In this document: positions 34,240 to 42,763 of the stretch, in pieces
Layout of the letters: every line of letters begins with the position of its first letter
Numbering within the stretch: position 1 is the stretch's first letter
The notes under the pieces: generated by a model
What the model was told of the DNA's origin: nothing
Databases searched by the model: none
The model's input: only the letters and a program-made list of their open reading frames with translations
NCBI GenBank assembly: GCA_965206125.1
Contig: CBDBIN010000046.1
Location: forward strand, 806,001-870,000
Origin: CAXWPM01 sp965206125
GTDB lineage: Bacteria; Acidobacteriota; Terriglobia; 20CM-2-55-15
DNA: 64,000 bases
Direction of reading: 5' to 3'
Made by a program: the position numbers and the translations under genes

Positions 34240-36239
34240 TGAATCGCAAGACCACCACACCCGTACACACGCCCGCCGATGGGCTCGACCAGGCGCTCGA
34301 GAAAATGGAATTGATCCGGGCGTTCGAGGAGCGGCTGCTCGACCTGTTCTCCGAGGGCAGACTGTCGGGCACGACGCACACGTCGATCGGTCAGGAAACG
34401 TGCGCCCTGGGTGTCGTCGGGGCGCTCGACCTCGACCGGGATATCGTGTTCTCGACGCATCGGTGCCACGGGCACTTTCTCGCATACGGCGGAGGCCTCG
34501 ATGGGTTGATGGCCGAGATCATGGGGCGTGCCACGGGCACGGTCGCCGGCCGTGGCGGAAGCCAGCACCTCTCAGAGAGAAACTTCTACTCGAACGGCGT
34601 TCAGGGCGGCATCGTTCCCGTGGCCACAGGGATGGCCCTGGCGGAAAAGGCCAAGGCGAGCGGTGCCGTGACTGTCTGCTTCATCGGCGATGGGACACTC
34701 GGAGAGGGCGTGGTGTATGAGTCGATGAACCTGGCCGCGCTGTGGAAGATCCCGGTCATATACGTCGTCGAACACAACCGCTATGCGCAGTCGACGCCCA
34801 CCGTCGGGACGACCGCGGGCGACGTGGAAGCGCGTGCGCGTGCCTTCGGCATCGCGACCGACCGGCGCGCGGCCGATGACCCGATCGAACTCGAGCGGCA
34901 CATGCGGGACGTCGGCGCCCGCATCCGTAACGATGCGCAGCCCTTCTTCCAGGTGCTCGACACCGAACGGCTGGCCGCCCACAGCAAAGGCGACGACGAC
35001 CGCAGCCCGGCTGAACTCGAACGGATCAGCAAGGCCGACCCGCTCGGGCGCATCCGCAGCCAGGTGGGTTCATCCGCCGCCGTGCGTACCGCTGCCAGAG
35101 AACGGATCGACGCTGCCGTCGAACGGGCTTTGACCGCTCCGGAGGCGAGGGTCGATCCCCGGGCCGAAACCCGGTCTTTCGACGACGTGTCCGTGTCCAC
35201 CGCTGCCGGCCGCGCCTTCGCGTCCACATCCGAGCGCGTTCGCGTCGTCCAGAACCTGAACGACGCGCTGCACCGTCTGTTCGATGAATGTGGCGAGGCG
35301 CTGTTGATCGGAGAGGATCTTGCCGATCCGTATGGCGGCACGTTCAAGGTCAGCCGCGGCCTTTCCTCGCATTTCAAGGACCGTGTGCTGTCGACGCCCA
35401 TCAGCGAGGCCGGGATCGTAGGACTGGGTACGGGTATGGCCATGCGGGGGTTTCGGCCGATCGTCGAGATCATGTTCGGTGACTTTCTCACGCTGGCCTC
35501 CGACCAGATCGTCAACCACCTGGCAAAGTTCCGGTGGATGTACAACGATTGCGTTCGGACGCCGATGGTCATCCGGACTCCGATGGGTGGGGGCAGGGGT
35601 TACGGGCCGACACACAGCCAGAGTCTCGAGAAGATGTTCTGCGGCGTACCCGGTCTGGTGACGGTCGCCATCAGCCGCCGGCACGACCCGGGCGAACTGC
35701 TTCGGCGCGCGGTCGTGGAAGACGATCGGCCCGTCCTTTTCATCGAGCAGAAGACACTCTACGGCCGCACACTCCAATCCGATGCGCCGGCAGGTATGAT
35801 GTTCGAACTGCATTCCACCGAGGAGGCGAGCCTCTATCCAACGGGCGTCTGGGTGCCCCTCGGGGCGGATGCCGATGTGACCGTCGTGGCGTACGGTGCG
35901 ATGACAGACGTCGCCGAAGAAGCTATCTCTGAGAGCTTCGATGAGGATGAGATCGTATCCGAGTACATCGTGCCATCACAACTGGCACCCCTGAGATTGG
36001 ATCCCATCCTCGATTCGGTACGGCGAACGGGTCGCCTGCTGGTCGTCGAGGAAGGGACCGTACCGTGGGGATTCGGCGCCGAATTGACGGCGAGGGCTTC
36101 GGAGGTGCTGGAGACGCCACCGAGGGTGGCCCGCGTCGGCGCGTTTCCGCTCCCGATTCCCAACGCCCGGTCGGCCGAGGAATCCGTCCTTCCCGATACC
36201 GGACGGATCGTTGCTGCTTTGCGGAAGCTCGTCGGGTAG
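34239..36239 (+). CDS. 2-oxoacid dehydrogenase E1, fused alpha and beta subunits
   Basis: 666 residues from ATG 34239 (TTG 34236 also in frame). The alpha part (about 1-310) has MELIRAFEERLLDLFSEGRL, FSTHRCHGHFLAYGG, HLSERNFYSNGVQGGIVPVATGMAL and the thiamine-diphosphate motif GDGTLGEGVVYESMNLAA through EHNRYAQSTP. The beta part (about 330-666) has LIGEDLADPYGGTFKVSRGL, TPISEAGIVGLGTGMAMRG and VVEEGTVPWGFGAELTA. Such E1 enzymes decarboxylate a 2-oxoacid (pyruvate, acetoin, branched-chain) and acylate lipoyl-E2. The substrate cannot be read from sequence. No E3 gene is present. Confidence 0.87.
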   Translation: MNRKTTTPVHTPADGLDQALEKMELIRAFEERLLDLFSEGRLSGTTHTSIGQETCALGVVGALDLDRDIVFSTHRCHGHFLAYGGGLDGLMAEIMGRATGTVAGRGGSQHLSERNFYSNGVQGGIVPVATGMALAEKAKASGAVTVCFIGDGTLGEGVVYESMNLAALWKIPVIYVVEHNRYAQSTPTVGTTAGDVEARARAFGIATDRRAADDPIELERHMRDVGARIRNDAQPFFQVLDTERLAAHSKGDDDRSPAELERISKADPLGRIRSQVGSSAAVRTAARERIDAAVERALTAPEARVDPRAETRSFDDVSVSTAAGRAFASTSERVRVVQNLNDALHRLFDECGEALLIGEDLADPYGGTFKVSRGLSSHFKDRVLSTPISEAGIVGLGTGMAMRGFRPIVEIMFGDFLTLASDQIVNHLAKFRWMYNDCVRTPMVIRTPMGGGRGYGPTHSQSLEKMFCGVPGLVTVAISRRHDPGELLRRAVVEDDRPVLFIEQKTLYGRTLQSDAPAGMMFELHSTEEASLYPTGVWVPLGADADVTVVAYGAMTDVAEEAISESFDEDEIVSEYIVPSQLAPLRLDPILDSVRRTGRLLVVEEGTVPWGFGAELTARASEVLETPPRVARVGAFPLPIPNARSAEESVLPDTGRIVAALRKLVG

Positions 36240-37968
36240 TCATCACGAGAACAAGATCCAGGGAAACAGTACAGTACTCGTCGGACGCTTCTTCGAACGA
36301 TTCGCGCCCGGCGGCGCGGCCGTCGATCCTGGACTGTCGCGGATCACGACTGACGAATCCGTCTCCCGGTTCGCTCCGCGGGAGGACGGGTTGCGCGTCC
36401 TGCTCATCAACCCGCCGATACGCGAGTGGTCGTACCCCAACATCATGCCGCTTGGGCAGGCCTATGTCGCATCCGTCGCCGCCATGGACGGCCATCGTGT
36501 AGAGGTGCTCGACCTCAATGCCGAACGCAGGCAGCCCATCAAAGAAGATCCGGCCTCGTTCTCGCGCTGGGTGGAGCGCCGCCTGGAGGAATATCTGGGT
36601 TCGGCGAGGCCGGACGTGATCGGCATCGGTGGCATCATCACGCAGTACAGCCGGATCCGACAGATCACCCGGACCTGCAAGCGGGCGTATCCCGACGTGC
36701 CGATCATCCTGGGCGGTGGAATCGCCTCGTGCCTGCCGGAGTTCATGCTCCAACGCCTGCCGATCGACGTTGCCATCCAGGAAGAAGGAGAGGTGACGTT
36801 CTCCGAGGTGCTCTACCGTCTGGAGGTCGGGGAAACCCTGGAAGGCGTCATGGGGGCGGCGTACCGTCACGAAATGCGAAAGGGGGAATGGGCGGTACGC
36901 AACAACGGACTGCGGCCCTCCCTGCCGAGCCGCGGTCCGGGCCTGGACGTCGTTCCGTGGCCCCTGCGCCGAGCCTGGCCGATCGATGAGGTTTACAAAG
37001 TCAACCCGGTAGGCCATCTGAACTGGCAGACGAAGTGGGTCGACGGCGTGCCGACGGAACCGCAACTGTTTTCCGCCTCCATGATCGCTTCCCGTGGATG
37101 CCCGTACGCCGGAAGGGCCTGCGACTACTGTTATGCTGCGTACCTGGGACAGCAGTACCGTTTGCGCAGCCCCCGGGAGGTCGTCGACGAGATGCAGCAC
37201 ATACAGTCTCGATACGGCCTGAGCTACATCCATTTTCTCGACGATCTGATGATGACCGACTACCGCTGGGCCCTGGAGTTGTTCGCCGAACTGAGGGAAC
37301 GCCGGAAGAGGGACGGTTTCGAGGTCACATGGGGCGGGACCTGTCGGACGAATATCGTTGCGGACGATGTCATGCGCGCCAAACGCGAGGGGCGTCCGAA
37401 CATTCTGGAGCAGGCCTACGAAGTAGGCATGAGGCAGGCCGGTTATGGGATCGAATCCGCGAGCCCAAAGATCCTGCATGCAATCGACAAGAGCGGTCAG
37501 ACGGTCGAGAAGATGAAGATAGCTGTCGAGGAGACGCAGAGGGTCATGGGCTATGCCGATTGTTCGTTCATGATCGGATCCCCCGGTGAGACCAGGGAGA
37601 CGGTAAGAGAAACCGTCGACTTCTGCCAGGACGTCGGTCTGCGTCCCGAGGTGTTCTTCTTCACGACGGCGTATCCGGCGACGGCCTTCTGGGGGCTGGC
37701 GCTGGAGAAAGGCCTGATCGCCAAGGCGGTGACCGGCCACCGGGGTCCGGCCGATGATGACATCATCGAAGAGTATTGCGTCCGCCTCGGTGAGCAGGGA
37801 GAGGCAGTCCGGACCAATTTCAGCGACCTTCCCGACGAGGAGATCGAAGATCTGTCCTGGTGGGCGGTCACGGAGTTGGGTGCCCAGAACGTGGTCCGCC
37901 ACCCGCACACGGGAGAATCCCAAGTGCTCGATAGGGGCGTCCGCGGAGCGACCAGAGCCGACCTGTAG
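36211..37968 (+). CDS. B12-binding-domain radical SAM enzyme
   Basis: 585 residues if TTG 36211 is used (overlap 29 with E1); TTG 36391 is an alternative giving REDG-less start at LRVLLINPP. An N-terminal B12-type domain (LRVLLINPPIREW, GQAYVASVAAMDGHRVEVLDLNAE, IGIGGIITQYSRI) is followed by the radical SAM core. The cluster cysteines are C297, C304 and C307 (CPYAGRACDYCY), i.e. C-x6-C-x2-C instead of the standard C-x3-C-x2-C. HFLDDLMMTD and GYGIESASPKIL follow. Members often methylate or rearrange carbon centres. Context: ACP, E1, E2, CMP synthetase. Confidence 0.75.
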   Translation: MLLCGSSSGSHHENKIQGNSTVLVGRFFERFAPGGAAVDPGLSRITTDESVSRFAPREDGLRVLLINPPIREWSYPNIMPLGQAYVASVAAMDGHRVEVLDLNAERRQPIKEDPASFSRWVERRLEEYLGSARPDVIGIGGIITQYSRIRQITRTCKRAYPDVPIILGGGIASCLPEFMLQRLPIDVAIQEEGEVTFSEVLYRLEVGETLEGVMGAAYRHEMRKGEWAVRNNGLRPSLPSRGPGLDVVPWPLRRAWPIDEVYKVNPVGHLNWQTKWVDGVPTEPQLFSASMIASRGCPYAGRACDYCYAAYLGQQYRLRSPREVVDEMQHIQSRYGLSYIHFLDDLMMTDYRWALELFAELRERRKRDGFEVTWGGTCRTNIVADDVMRAKREGRPNILEQAYEVGMRQAGYGIESASPKILHAIDKSGQTVEKMKIAVEETQRVMGYADCSFMIGSPGETRETVRETVDFCQDVGLRPEVFFFTTAYPATAFWGLALEKGLIAKAVTGHRGPADDDIIEEYCVRLGEQGEAVRTNFSDLPDEEIEDLSWWAVTELGAQNVVRHPHTGESQVLDRGVRGATRADL

Positions 37969-37979
37969 TCCCAATCGAA

Positions 37980-38705
37980 ATGGTCGCCATCGCCGTCATT
38001 CCAGCCCGGGGAGGGAGTCAGAGACTGCCGGGAAAGAACGTCATGCTTCTTGGCGGGAGGCCCCTGATCGCTTACCCGATCGAGGCCGCGCTCCGCTCGC
38101 GTGGCCTGTCGGAAGTGATCGTTTCGACAGAGGATGAAGAGATCGCCGAAGTCGCCCGCGGTGAGGGTGCCCGTGTTGTGATGCGTCCACCGGAACTGGC
38201 ACAGGCGGACTCCCCCATCGACGACTCTTTCCGGCACGTTCTTGACGATGTAACCCGCGGTGGGGTTTCTGTCGACGTCGTCGTCTGCATGCAGGGAAAC
38301 CTTCCACTTCACAAGGAGGGCGAGATTGATCAGGCCCTCGGGAAACTCCAGGCGAATCCGGCGGCGACAGCCGCCGCCTCGGCATACCGGATACGGGAAC
38401 GCCCGGAGTGGATGAAGAAGCTGAGGGATGTCGCGACCATGGAGATCGAGCCGCTCATGGCCGCGGAAGCGCGCTTCCGCATGCAGGACCTGCCCACTCT
38501 GTACCTGCTGGACGGGGGTTTCATCGCAATCCGCTCGGACACGCTTCGACGCACGGCGGGAGTACGGCGAGCGCACGCGTACATGGGAGATCGCGTGTTG
38601 ATCGTCGAACATCACCGAAAGTATGCCGTCGAGATCGACGATGCGGAGGATGTGGACATGGCCGAGTACTTCCTCAGGGAAAAGGAAACCCAGGAACATG
38701 CCTGA
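37980..38705 (+). CDS. CMP-nonulosonate cytidylyltransferase (NeuA/PseF-like)
   Basis: 241 residues, ATG 37980. VIPARGGSQRLPGKNVMLLGGRPLI is the CTP loop, IVSTEDEEIAEVARGEGARVVMRPPELA the following strands, VVVCMQGNLPLHKEGEIDQAL the sugar-binding part and VEIDDAEDVDMAEYF the C-terminal metal residues. The usual L-Q-P-T-x-P reads M-Q-G-N-L-P here, so the acceptor site is altered. It lies upstream of the pse genes and may be PseF; alternatively it activates the sugar handled by the E1/E2/ACP module, with which it overlaps. Confidence 0.75.
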   Translation: MVAIAVIPARGGSQRLPGKNVMLLGGRPLIAYPIEAALRSRGLSEVIVSTEDEEIAEVARGEGARVVMRPPELAQADSPIDDSFRHVLDDVTRGGVSVDVVVCMQGNLPLHKEGEIDQALGKLQANPAATAAASAYRIRERPEWMKKLRDVATMEIEPLMAAEARFRMQDLPTLYLLDGGFIAIRSDTLRRTAGVRRAHAYMGDRVLIVEHHRKYAVEIDDAEDVDMAEYFLREKETQEHA

Positions 38706-39798
38706 GGATACCGCGGCCGTGGCTCCGGTCGAGATCCGCGTGCCAAAGGAGGTCTTCAACGCCGACAGCGTCTTCCTGATCGAGTGGCTGGTCGCCGAGG
38801 GCGCGTCCGTGGAGCCAGGCACCGCAATATGCGAACTGGAGACCTCCAAGTCCACGGCGACTGTCGCGGTGAAATCAGCGGGCTACCTGCGACACGGTGC
38901 CCGGGCCGGGGAGGAGTTGCCGGTCGGAAGCGTTCTAGCCTACGTTTCAGCCTCTCGGGACACGCCGTTGCCCGTCCCGGCGGAGGAAAAGGCAACGCCA
39001 TCCGGAGGAGATTTGTTGATCAGCGCGAAGGCGCGCCGGAAGATCGAGGAACTCGGCCTGGATCCGGCCGTCTTTTCCGGACAGGGCCTTGTCAGGGAAG
39101 AGGATGTGCTTAGGATCGCGGGCGATACCGAACCCGAAGACAGTGGACCGTCCGATCCAAGGGGGCCGAGCCGAGCCGAACCGATGGGACCCATCCAACG
39201 CAGGGTGGCCCGGGTCCTCGAAGAGAGCACACGGACTGTGCCGGTTTCCTATCTCGAGCGAGTCGTGGATCTGGAGCCAGCGCGGACAAGGGCGAGCCGC
39301 ACGATGGAGGAAGCCGGGACCATGGTGAGCGCGGTTGACGTCCTGGTAATGGCCGTAGCACGGGCAGCTGCCGACATGCCTCGTTTCAACGGATTCGTGG
39401 AGCCGGACTACCGGCTTCGCCAGTTCGAACGCGTCAACGTGGGTCTGGCGGTGGACGTTGGAGACGACTTGTATGTCGTCGTCGTTCGGGACGCGGCGGA
39501 AGAACCCCTTGAAGAGATCGCCGCGAAACTGCGTGCGCTCCAGTACAAGGCCCAGCGCCGCCGGTTGACGCCCGAAGATTCGACTGGCGGGACCATCACC
39601 GTGACGGCGATGCTCGGCCACGGTGCCCATCGGTTCCATCCGCTGCTTTACCCCGAGCAGGCGGCGATCGTCGGGATCTGCGATCATCCGGACTCGGATG
39701 AGAAGGCAACGCTGACACTGGGTTTCGACCACCGGATCGCCAACGGCGTGGCCGCCGCCGCGTTCCTTGGCCGGATTCACGACCACCTGGTTGGTTGA
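38698..39798 (+). CDS. Dihydrolipoyl acyltransferase (E2) of 2-oxoacid dehydrogenase
   Basis: 366 residues from ATG 38698 (8-base overlap with the CMP synthetase). Residues 10-90 are a lipoyl domain with K51 in CELETSKSTATV; about 103-135 are a peripheral subunit-binding domain (ISAKARRKIEELGLDPAVF); 155-366 are the catalytic domain (PIQRRVARVLEEST). The active-site segment is FDHRIANGVAAAAFL: the His is kept, but the Asp of the standard H-R-x-x-D-G is Asn. E2 normally passes the acyl group from lipoamide to CoA. It may use CoA or the nearby ACP. Confidence 0.85.
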   Translation: MPEDTAAVAPVEIRVPKEVFNADSVFLIEWLVAEGASVEPGTAICELETSKSTATVAVKSAGYLRHGARAGEELPVGSVLAYVSASRDTPLPVPAEEKATPSGGDLLISAKARRKIEELGLDPAVFSGQGLVREEDVLRIAGDTEPEDSGPSDPRGPSRAEPMGPIQRRVARVLEESTRTVPVSYLERVVDLEPARTRASRTMEEAGTMVSAVDVLVMAVARAAADMPRFNGFVEPDYRLRQFERVNVGLAVDVGDDLYVVVVRDAAEEPLEEIAAKLRALQYKAQRRRLTPEDSTGGTITVTAMLGHGAHRFHPLLYPEQAAIVGICDHPDSDEKATLTLGFDHRIANGVAAAAFLGRIHDHLVG

Positions 39799-39805
39799 CC
39801 TCCTT

Positions 39806-39868
39806 CTGTAGCGGCGGTCTATGACCGCCGAAAGGGAAAAACCGACGCTCACAGAGCGCCGCTACAGC
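39806..39868 (+). repeat. GCGGTC palindrome, extended copy R1
   Basis: CTGTAGCGGCG at 39806-39816 pairs with CGCCGCTACAG at 39858-39868, and an inner stem GGCGGTC/GACCGCC lies at 39813-39829. The same core recurs at 46235, 49659, 49709, 49796, 50091, 50171 and 54931. It lies between the E2 stop and the TTG start of the next gene, and could act as a REP-like element or a terminator hairpin. Confidence 0.75.
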
Positions 39869-39873
39869 TCCTA

Positions 39874-40539
39874 TTGCGACTGACTTCGGAATTACGCAAA
39901 GCCCGGGTGTGCCTCTCGGAAGAGGGCGCGGTGGGCTTGGTCCGCGCGGCCCGGACATTCGGTGTCTACCACCTTCGCGATAAGTGGCATTTCGTCTACC
40001 TCGAGTTTCCGCTACCCGGAGAGATTGCCTCTCTGGACAGCCCGGAGATCAACGTTTGGCAGGCGGGACCTTCAGACATCGACCGGATACGAACTGACGT
40101 GTTTCCGCACCTGACCGGGGACCTGGCTCATGAAAAGCGCTACTTCGACCGCCTGGGTGAGGCCGATGCCCGCTGTTTCGTGGCCGAGTCCGGCGGCGCG
40201 ATCGTCCACTACAGTTGGGTGTTCACTGACGTGTTCCGGTCGCCAATGATGGATGTTCCGTTCGATCGACGACTTCTCGATGCCAAGGATGCTTACGTGG
40301 GGCCCGTATTCACGGCGCCTGGGGCGCGAGGCATGACGTATCTCTACGTTCTGCCGCGGCTCCTGGCTTATCTGCGGGACGCGGGCGCCGGCCGTGCCCT
40401 TGTGCTTGTCGACGGACGCAACCCTGCCGCTGTCGGTTTTTACAAGCGGCTCGGCTTTCGGGTGGTTTCCGAACCTCAGGCTTCCGGCAGCGTCGCCGGG
40501 CTCTGGCAGAGGATGGTGGCCGGCCGCCCGGACCGGTAA
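39874..40539 (+). CDS. GNAT-family N-acetyltransferase-like protein
   Basis: 221 residues from TTG 39874; this start lies six bases after the palindrome and upstream MRLTSELRKARVCL continues well into the fold. PEINVWQAGPSDIDRI, CFVAESGGAIVHYSWVF, AYVGPVFTAPGARGMTYLYVLPRLLAYL and ALVLVDGRNPAAVGFYKRLGFRVV are the GNAT strands, the last being the N-x-x-A-x-x-x-Y-x-x-x-G-F motif. The acyl-CoA loop is degenerate (APGARGM). It may N-acylate a NulO precursor, possibly with the acyl unit made by E1/E2. Confidence 0.65.
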   Translation: MRLTSELRKARVCLSEEGAVGLVRAARTFGVYHLRDKWHFVYLEFPLPGEIASLDSPEINVWQAGPSDIDRIRTDVFPHLTGDLAHEKRYFDRLGEADARCFVAESGGAIVHYSWVFTDVFRSPMMDVPFDRRLLDAKDAYVGPVFTAPGARGMTYLYVLPRLLAYLRDAGAGRALVLVDGRNPAAVGFYKRLGFRVVSEPQASGSVAGLWQRMVAGRPDR

Positions 40540-40583
40540 CTGTTTTGTGATGACGCGATGAGGAAGGAAACGGAGCCGCACAG

Positions 40584-41570
40584 GTGAACGAGAAACTGGA
40601 CTGGTCGACGACCAGTGTGTTGATAACGGGAGGCACGGGCTCATTCGGCCGGAGATGTGTGGAGTTTCTTCTTCGGGAAAAGCAGCCGCGTAAGATCATC
40701 ATCCTCAGCCGGGATGAGTTGAAGCAGCATGAGATGTCGCAAGTGTACCCAGACACTCCTGGTTCGAGTATCCGCTATTTTATCGGCGATGTCAGGGATC
40801 GGGACCGGCTGTACCGAGCCTTTCAGGACGTCGACCTCGTCATCCACAGCGCGGCGCTCAAGCAAGTGCCCGCATGTGAGTACAACCCTTTCGAAGCGGT
40901 GCAGACGAACGTTATCGGTGCGAAGAACGTGATGGATGCCGCGCTGGACTCCGGTGTGCGACGCGTCGTCGCGCTGTCGACGGATAAGGCGGTCAACCCT
41001 GTGAACCTGTACGGGGCGACGAAGCTTGTAGCGGAGAAACTATTCATTCAGGGCAACGCTTACGCGGGCCCGGGGCCGACGCGGTTTTCCTGCGTGCGGT
41101 ATGGCAATGTCGTCGCCAGCCGCGGAAGCGTGATCCCGCTGTTCAAGAAGCAACGCGAGTCTGGGAAGGTCACCGTCACCGACGAGCGGATGACCCGGTT
41201 CTGGATCACGCTCGAACAGGGCGTGCGTTTCGTGTTGCGAGCCGCCGAGCAGATGGTCGGCGGCGAAGTGTTCGTTCCTAAGATTCCCAGCATGCGGATC
41301 ATGGATCTCGTAGCCGCCGTCGCGCCGGGTTGTGAGGTGGAGTTCAACGGGGTCCGACCCGGCGAAAAGTTGCACGAAGTGCTTGTGTCTGAAGACGAGT
41401 CCAGGAACGCCTACGAATACGACGACATGTACGTCATCGCCCCACAACTGAAGTGGTCCGAGCAGCTTGTCCCCGGCGGCCGGCTCGTTCCACCTGAATT
41501 CCGGTACACGAGCGACGGCAACGTGCAGTGGTTATCGGCTGAAGACCTCAGGATTGCGATCAACGCATGA
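40584..41570 (+). CDS. pseB: UDP-GlcNAc 4,6-dehydratase (inverting)
   Basis: 328 residues from GTG 40584, preceded by AGGAAGGA-type purines at about 40561. VLITGGTGSFGRRCVEFLL, RDELKQHEMSQVY, FIGDVRDRDRL, SAALKQVPACEYNPFEAVQTNVIGA, STDKAVNPVNLYGATK and FSCVRYGNVVASRGSVIP are a full set of PseB/FlaA1 signatures. PseB starts pseudaminic acid synthesis with C5 inversion. Leads the pseBCGIH run with 4-base overlaps. Confidence 0.92.
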   Translation: MNEKLDWSTTSVLITGGTGSFGRRCVEFLLREKQPRKIIILSRDELKQHEMSQVYPDTPGSSIRYFIGDVRDRDRLYRAFQDVDLVIHSAALKQVPACEYNPFEAVQTNVIGAKNVMDAALDSGVRRVVALSTDKAVNPVNLYGATKLVAEKLFIQGNAYAGPGPTRFSCVRYGNVVASRGSVIPLFKKQRESGKVTVTDERMTRFWITLEQGVRFVLRAAEQMVGGEVFVPKIPSMRIMDLVAAVAPGCEVEFNGVRPGEKLHEVLVSEDESRNAYEYDDMYVIAPQLKWSEQLVPGGRLVPPEFRYTSDGNVQWLSAEDLRIAINA

Positions 41571-42763
41571 AGACGACGACCAGGCTTGCGATTGAGGGTG
41601 GGGTCCCGGTTCGCGAGGCGATGCTGCCTTACGGGCGGCAGAGCATCGATGAGGACGATATCGGGTCCGTCGTCGCAGCTCTCAAGTCGGATTGGTTGAC
41701 GACCGGTCCCTCGGTCGACGAATTTGAAAATGCGTTTGCATCGAAACTCAACGCCCGGCATGCGGTCAGCATGAGCAGTGGTACGGCTGCTCTTCACGCA
41801 GCGGCGGCCGTGATGGATGTCGGGACCGGAGACGAAGTGATCACGTCCCCGTTGACGTTCGTGGCTTCGGCGAACTGCGCGCACTATCTCGGTGCGAAAG
41901 TGGTCTTTGCCGACGTGCAGCCCGACTCTCTCAACATCGATCCGGACGCCGTCGAAGCCGCGATCACGCCGCGGACCAAAGCTATTGTGGCGGTCGACTA
42001 CGCGGGAATGCCTTGCGACCTGGACCGGCTCTCGGCGATTGCCGGGCGATTCGGGTTGCGACTGATCGAGGACGCAGCACACGCCCTGGGCGCAACGTTC
42101 AAGCAAAAGCCTGTCGGGTCGATATCCGACCTGACGACTTTCAGCCTCCATCCGGTCAAGCACATCACGACGGGGGAAGGCGGCATCGTTACGACTGCGG
42201 ACCCGGAGCTTGCGGATCGTCTCCGGAGTGTCCGGAATCACGGAATTTCTCTCGGCACGGATGCCAGAAATTCGGGCACGTCCTGGCTTTACGAGGTCGA
42301 CACGCTCGGATGGAACTACCGGTTGTCGGACATCCAGTGCGCACTGGGTCTGTCGCAGTTGCGGAAGCTGGATGACTGGGTCGCGCGCCGCCGACTAATT
42401 GCCGATATCTATACGGAGGCGTTTCGGGGAATGCCGGAGTTGACGCCTCCATCGCTCGGTGCGGACCGCGAAGCCGCCTGGCATCTGTATGTAATCCGAA
42501 TCGAGGAGGACCGCCTTCAGGTCGACCGCGCCCAGGTTTTTCGCGCCCTGCGGGCGGAGAACATCGGTGTCCAAGTCCACTACATCCCCGTGCCTTGGCA
42601 TCCGTACTATCGATCGTTGGGCTATCGGCCCGGTAATTGGCCGGTCGCAGAGAGAGAGTACGAACGAATCCTTTCGTTGCCGATCTGGCCAGGCATGACC
42701 GACGGTGACGTGAGCGATACGATCGACGCCGTCGGCAAAGTGATCGATGCCTACCGGAAGTAA
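41567..42763 (+). CDS. pseC: UDP-4-amino-4,6-dideoxy-AltNAc aminotransferase
   Basis: 398 residues, ATG 41567. MLPYGRQSIDEDDIGSVVAALKSDWLTTGPSVDEFE, SSGTAALHAAAAVMDVGTGDEV, IEDAAHALGATF and the PLP lysine in TFSLHPVKHITTGEGG; WNYRLSDIQCALGLSQL follows. It adds the C4 amine to the PseB product. It keeps full PseC length and the DegT motifs, and its end overlaps pseG by 17 bases. Confidence 0.92.
   Translation: MKTTTRLAIEGGVPVREAMLPYGRQSIDEDDIGSVVAALKSDWLTTGPSVDEFENAFASKLNARHAVSMSSGTAALHAAAAVMDVGTGDEVITSPLTFVASANCAHYLGAKVVFADVQPDSLNIDPDAVEAAITPRTKAIVAVDYAGMPCDLDRLSAIAGRFGLRLIEDAAHALGATFKQKPVGSISDLTTFSLHPVKHITTGEGGIVTTADPELADRLRSVRNHGISLGTDARNSGTSWLYEVDTLGWNYRLSDIQCALGLSQLRKLDDWVARRRLIADIYTEAFRGMPELTPPSLGADREAAWHLYVIRIEEDRLQVDRAQVFRALRAENIGVQVHYIPVPWHPYYRSLGYRPGNWPVAEREYERILSLPIWPGMTDGDVSDTIDAVGKVIDAYRK

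Noticed and set aside
34003..39798. Complete pyruvate dehydrogenase of central metabolism
   Set aside because: No E3 is present, the E1 and E2 genes are separated by radical SAM and CMP-synthetase genes, and an ACP is included, so a dedicated role in the glycan locus is more likely.
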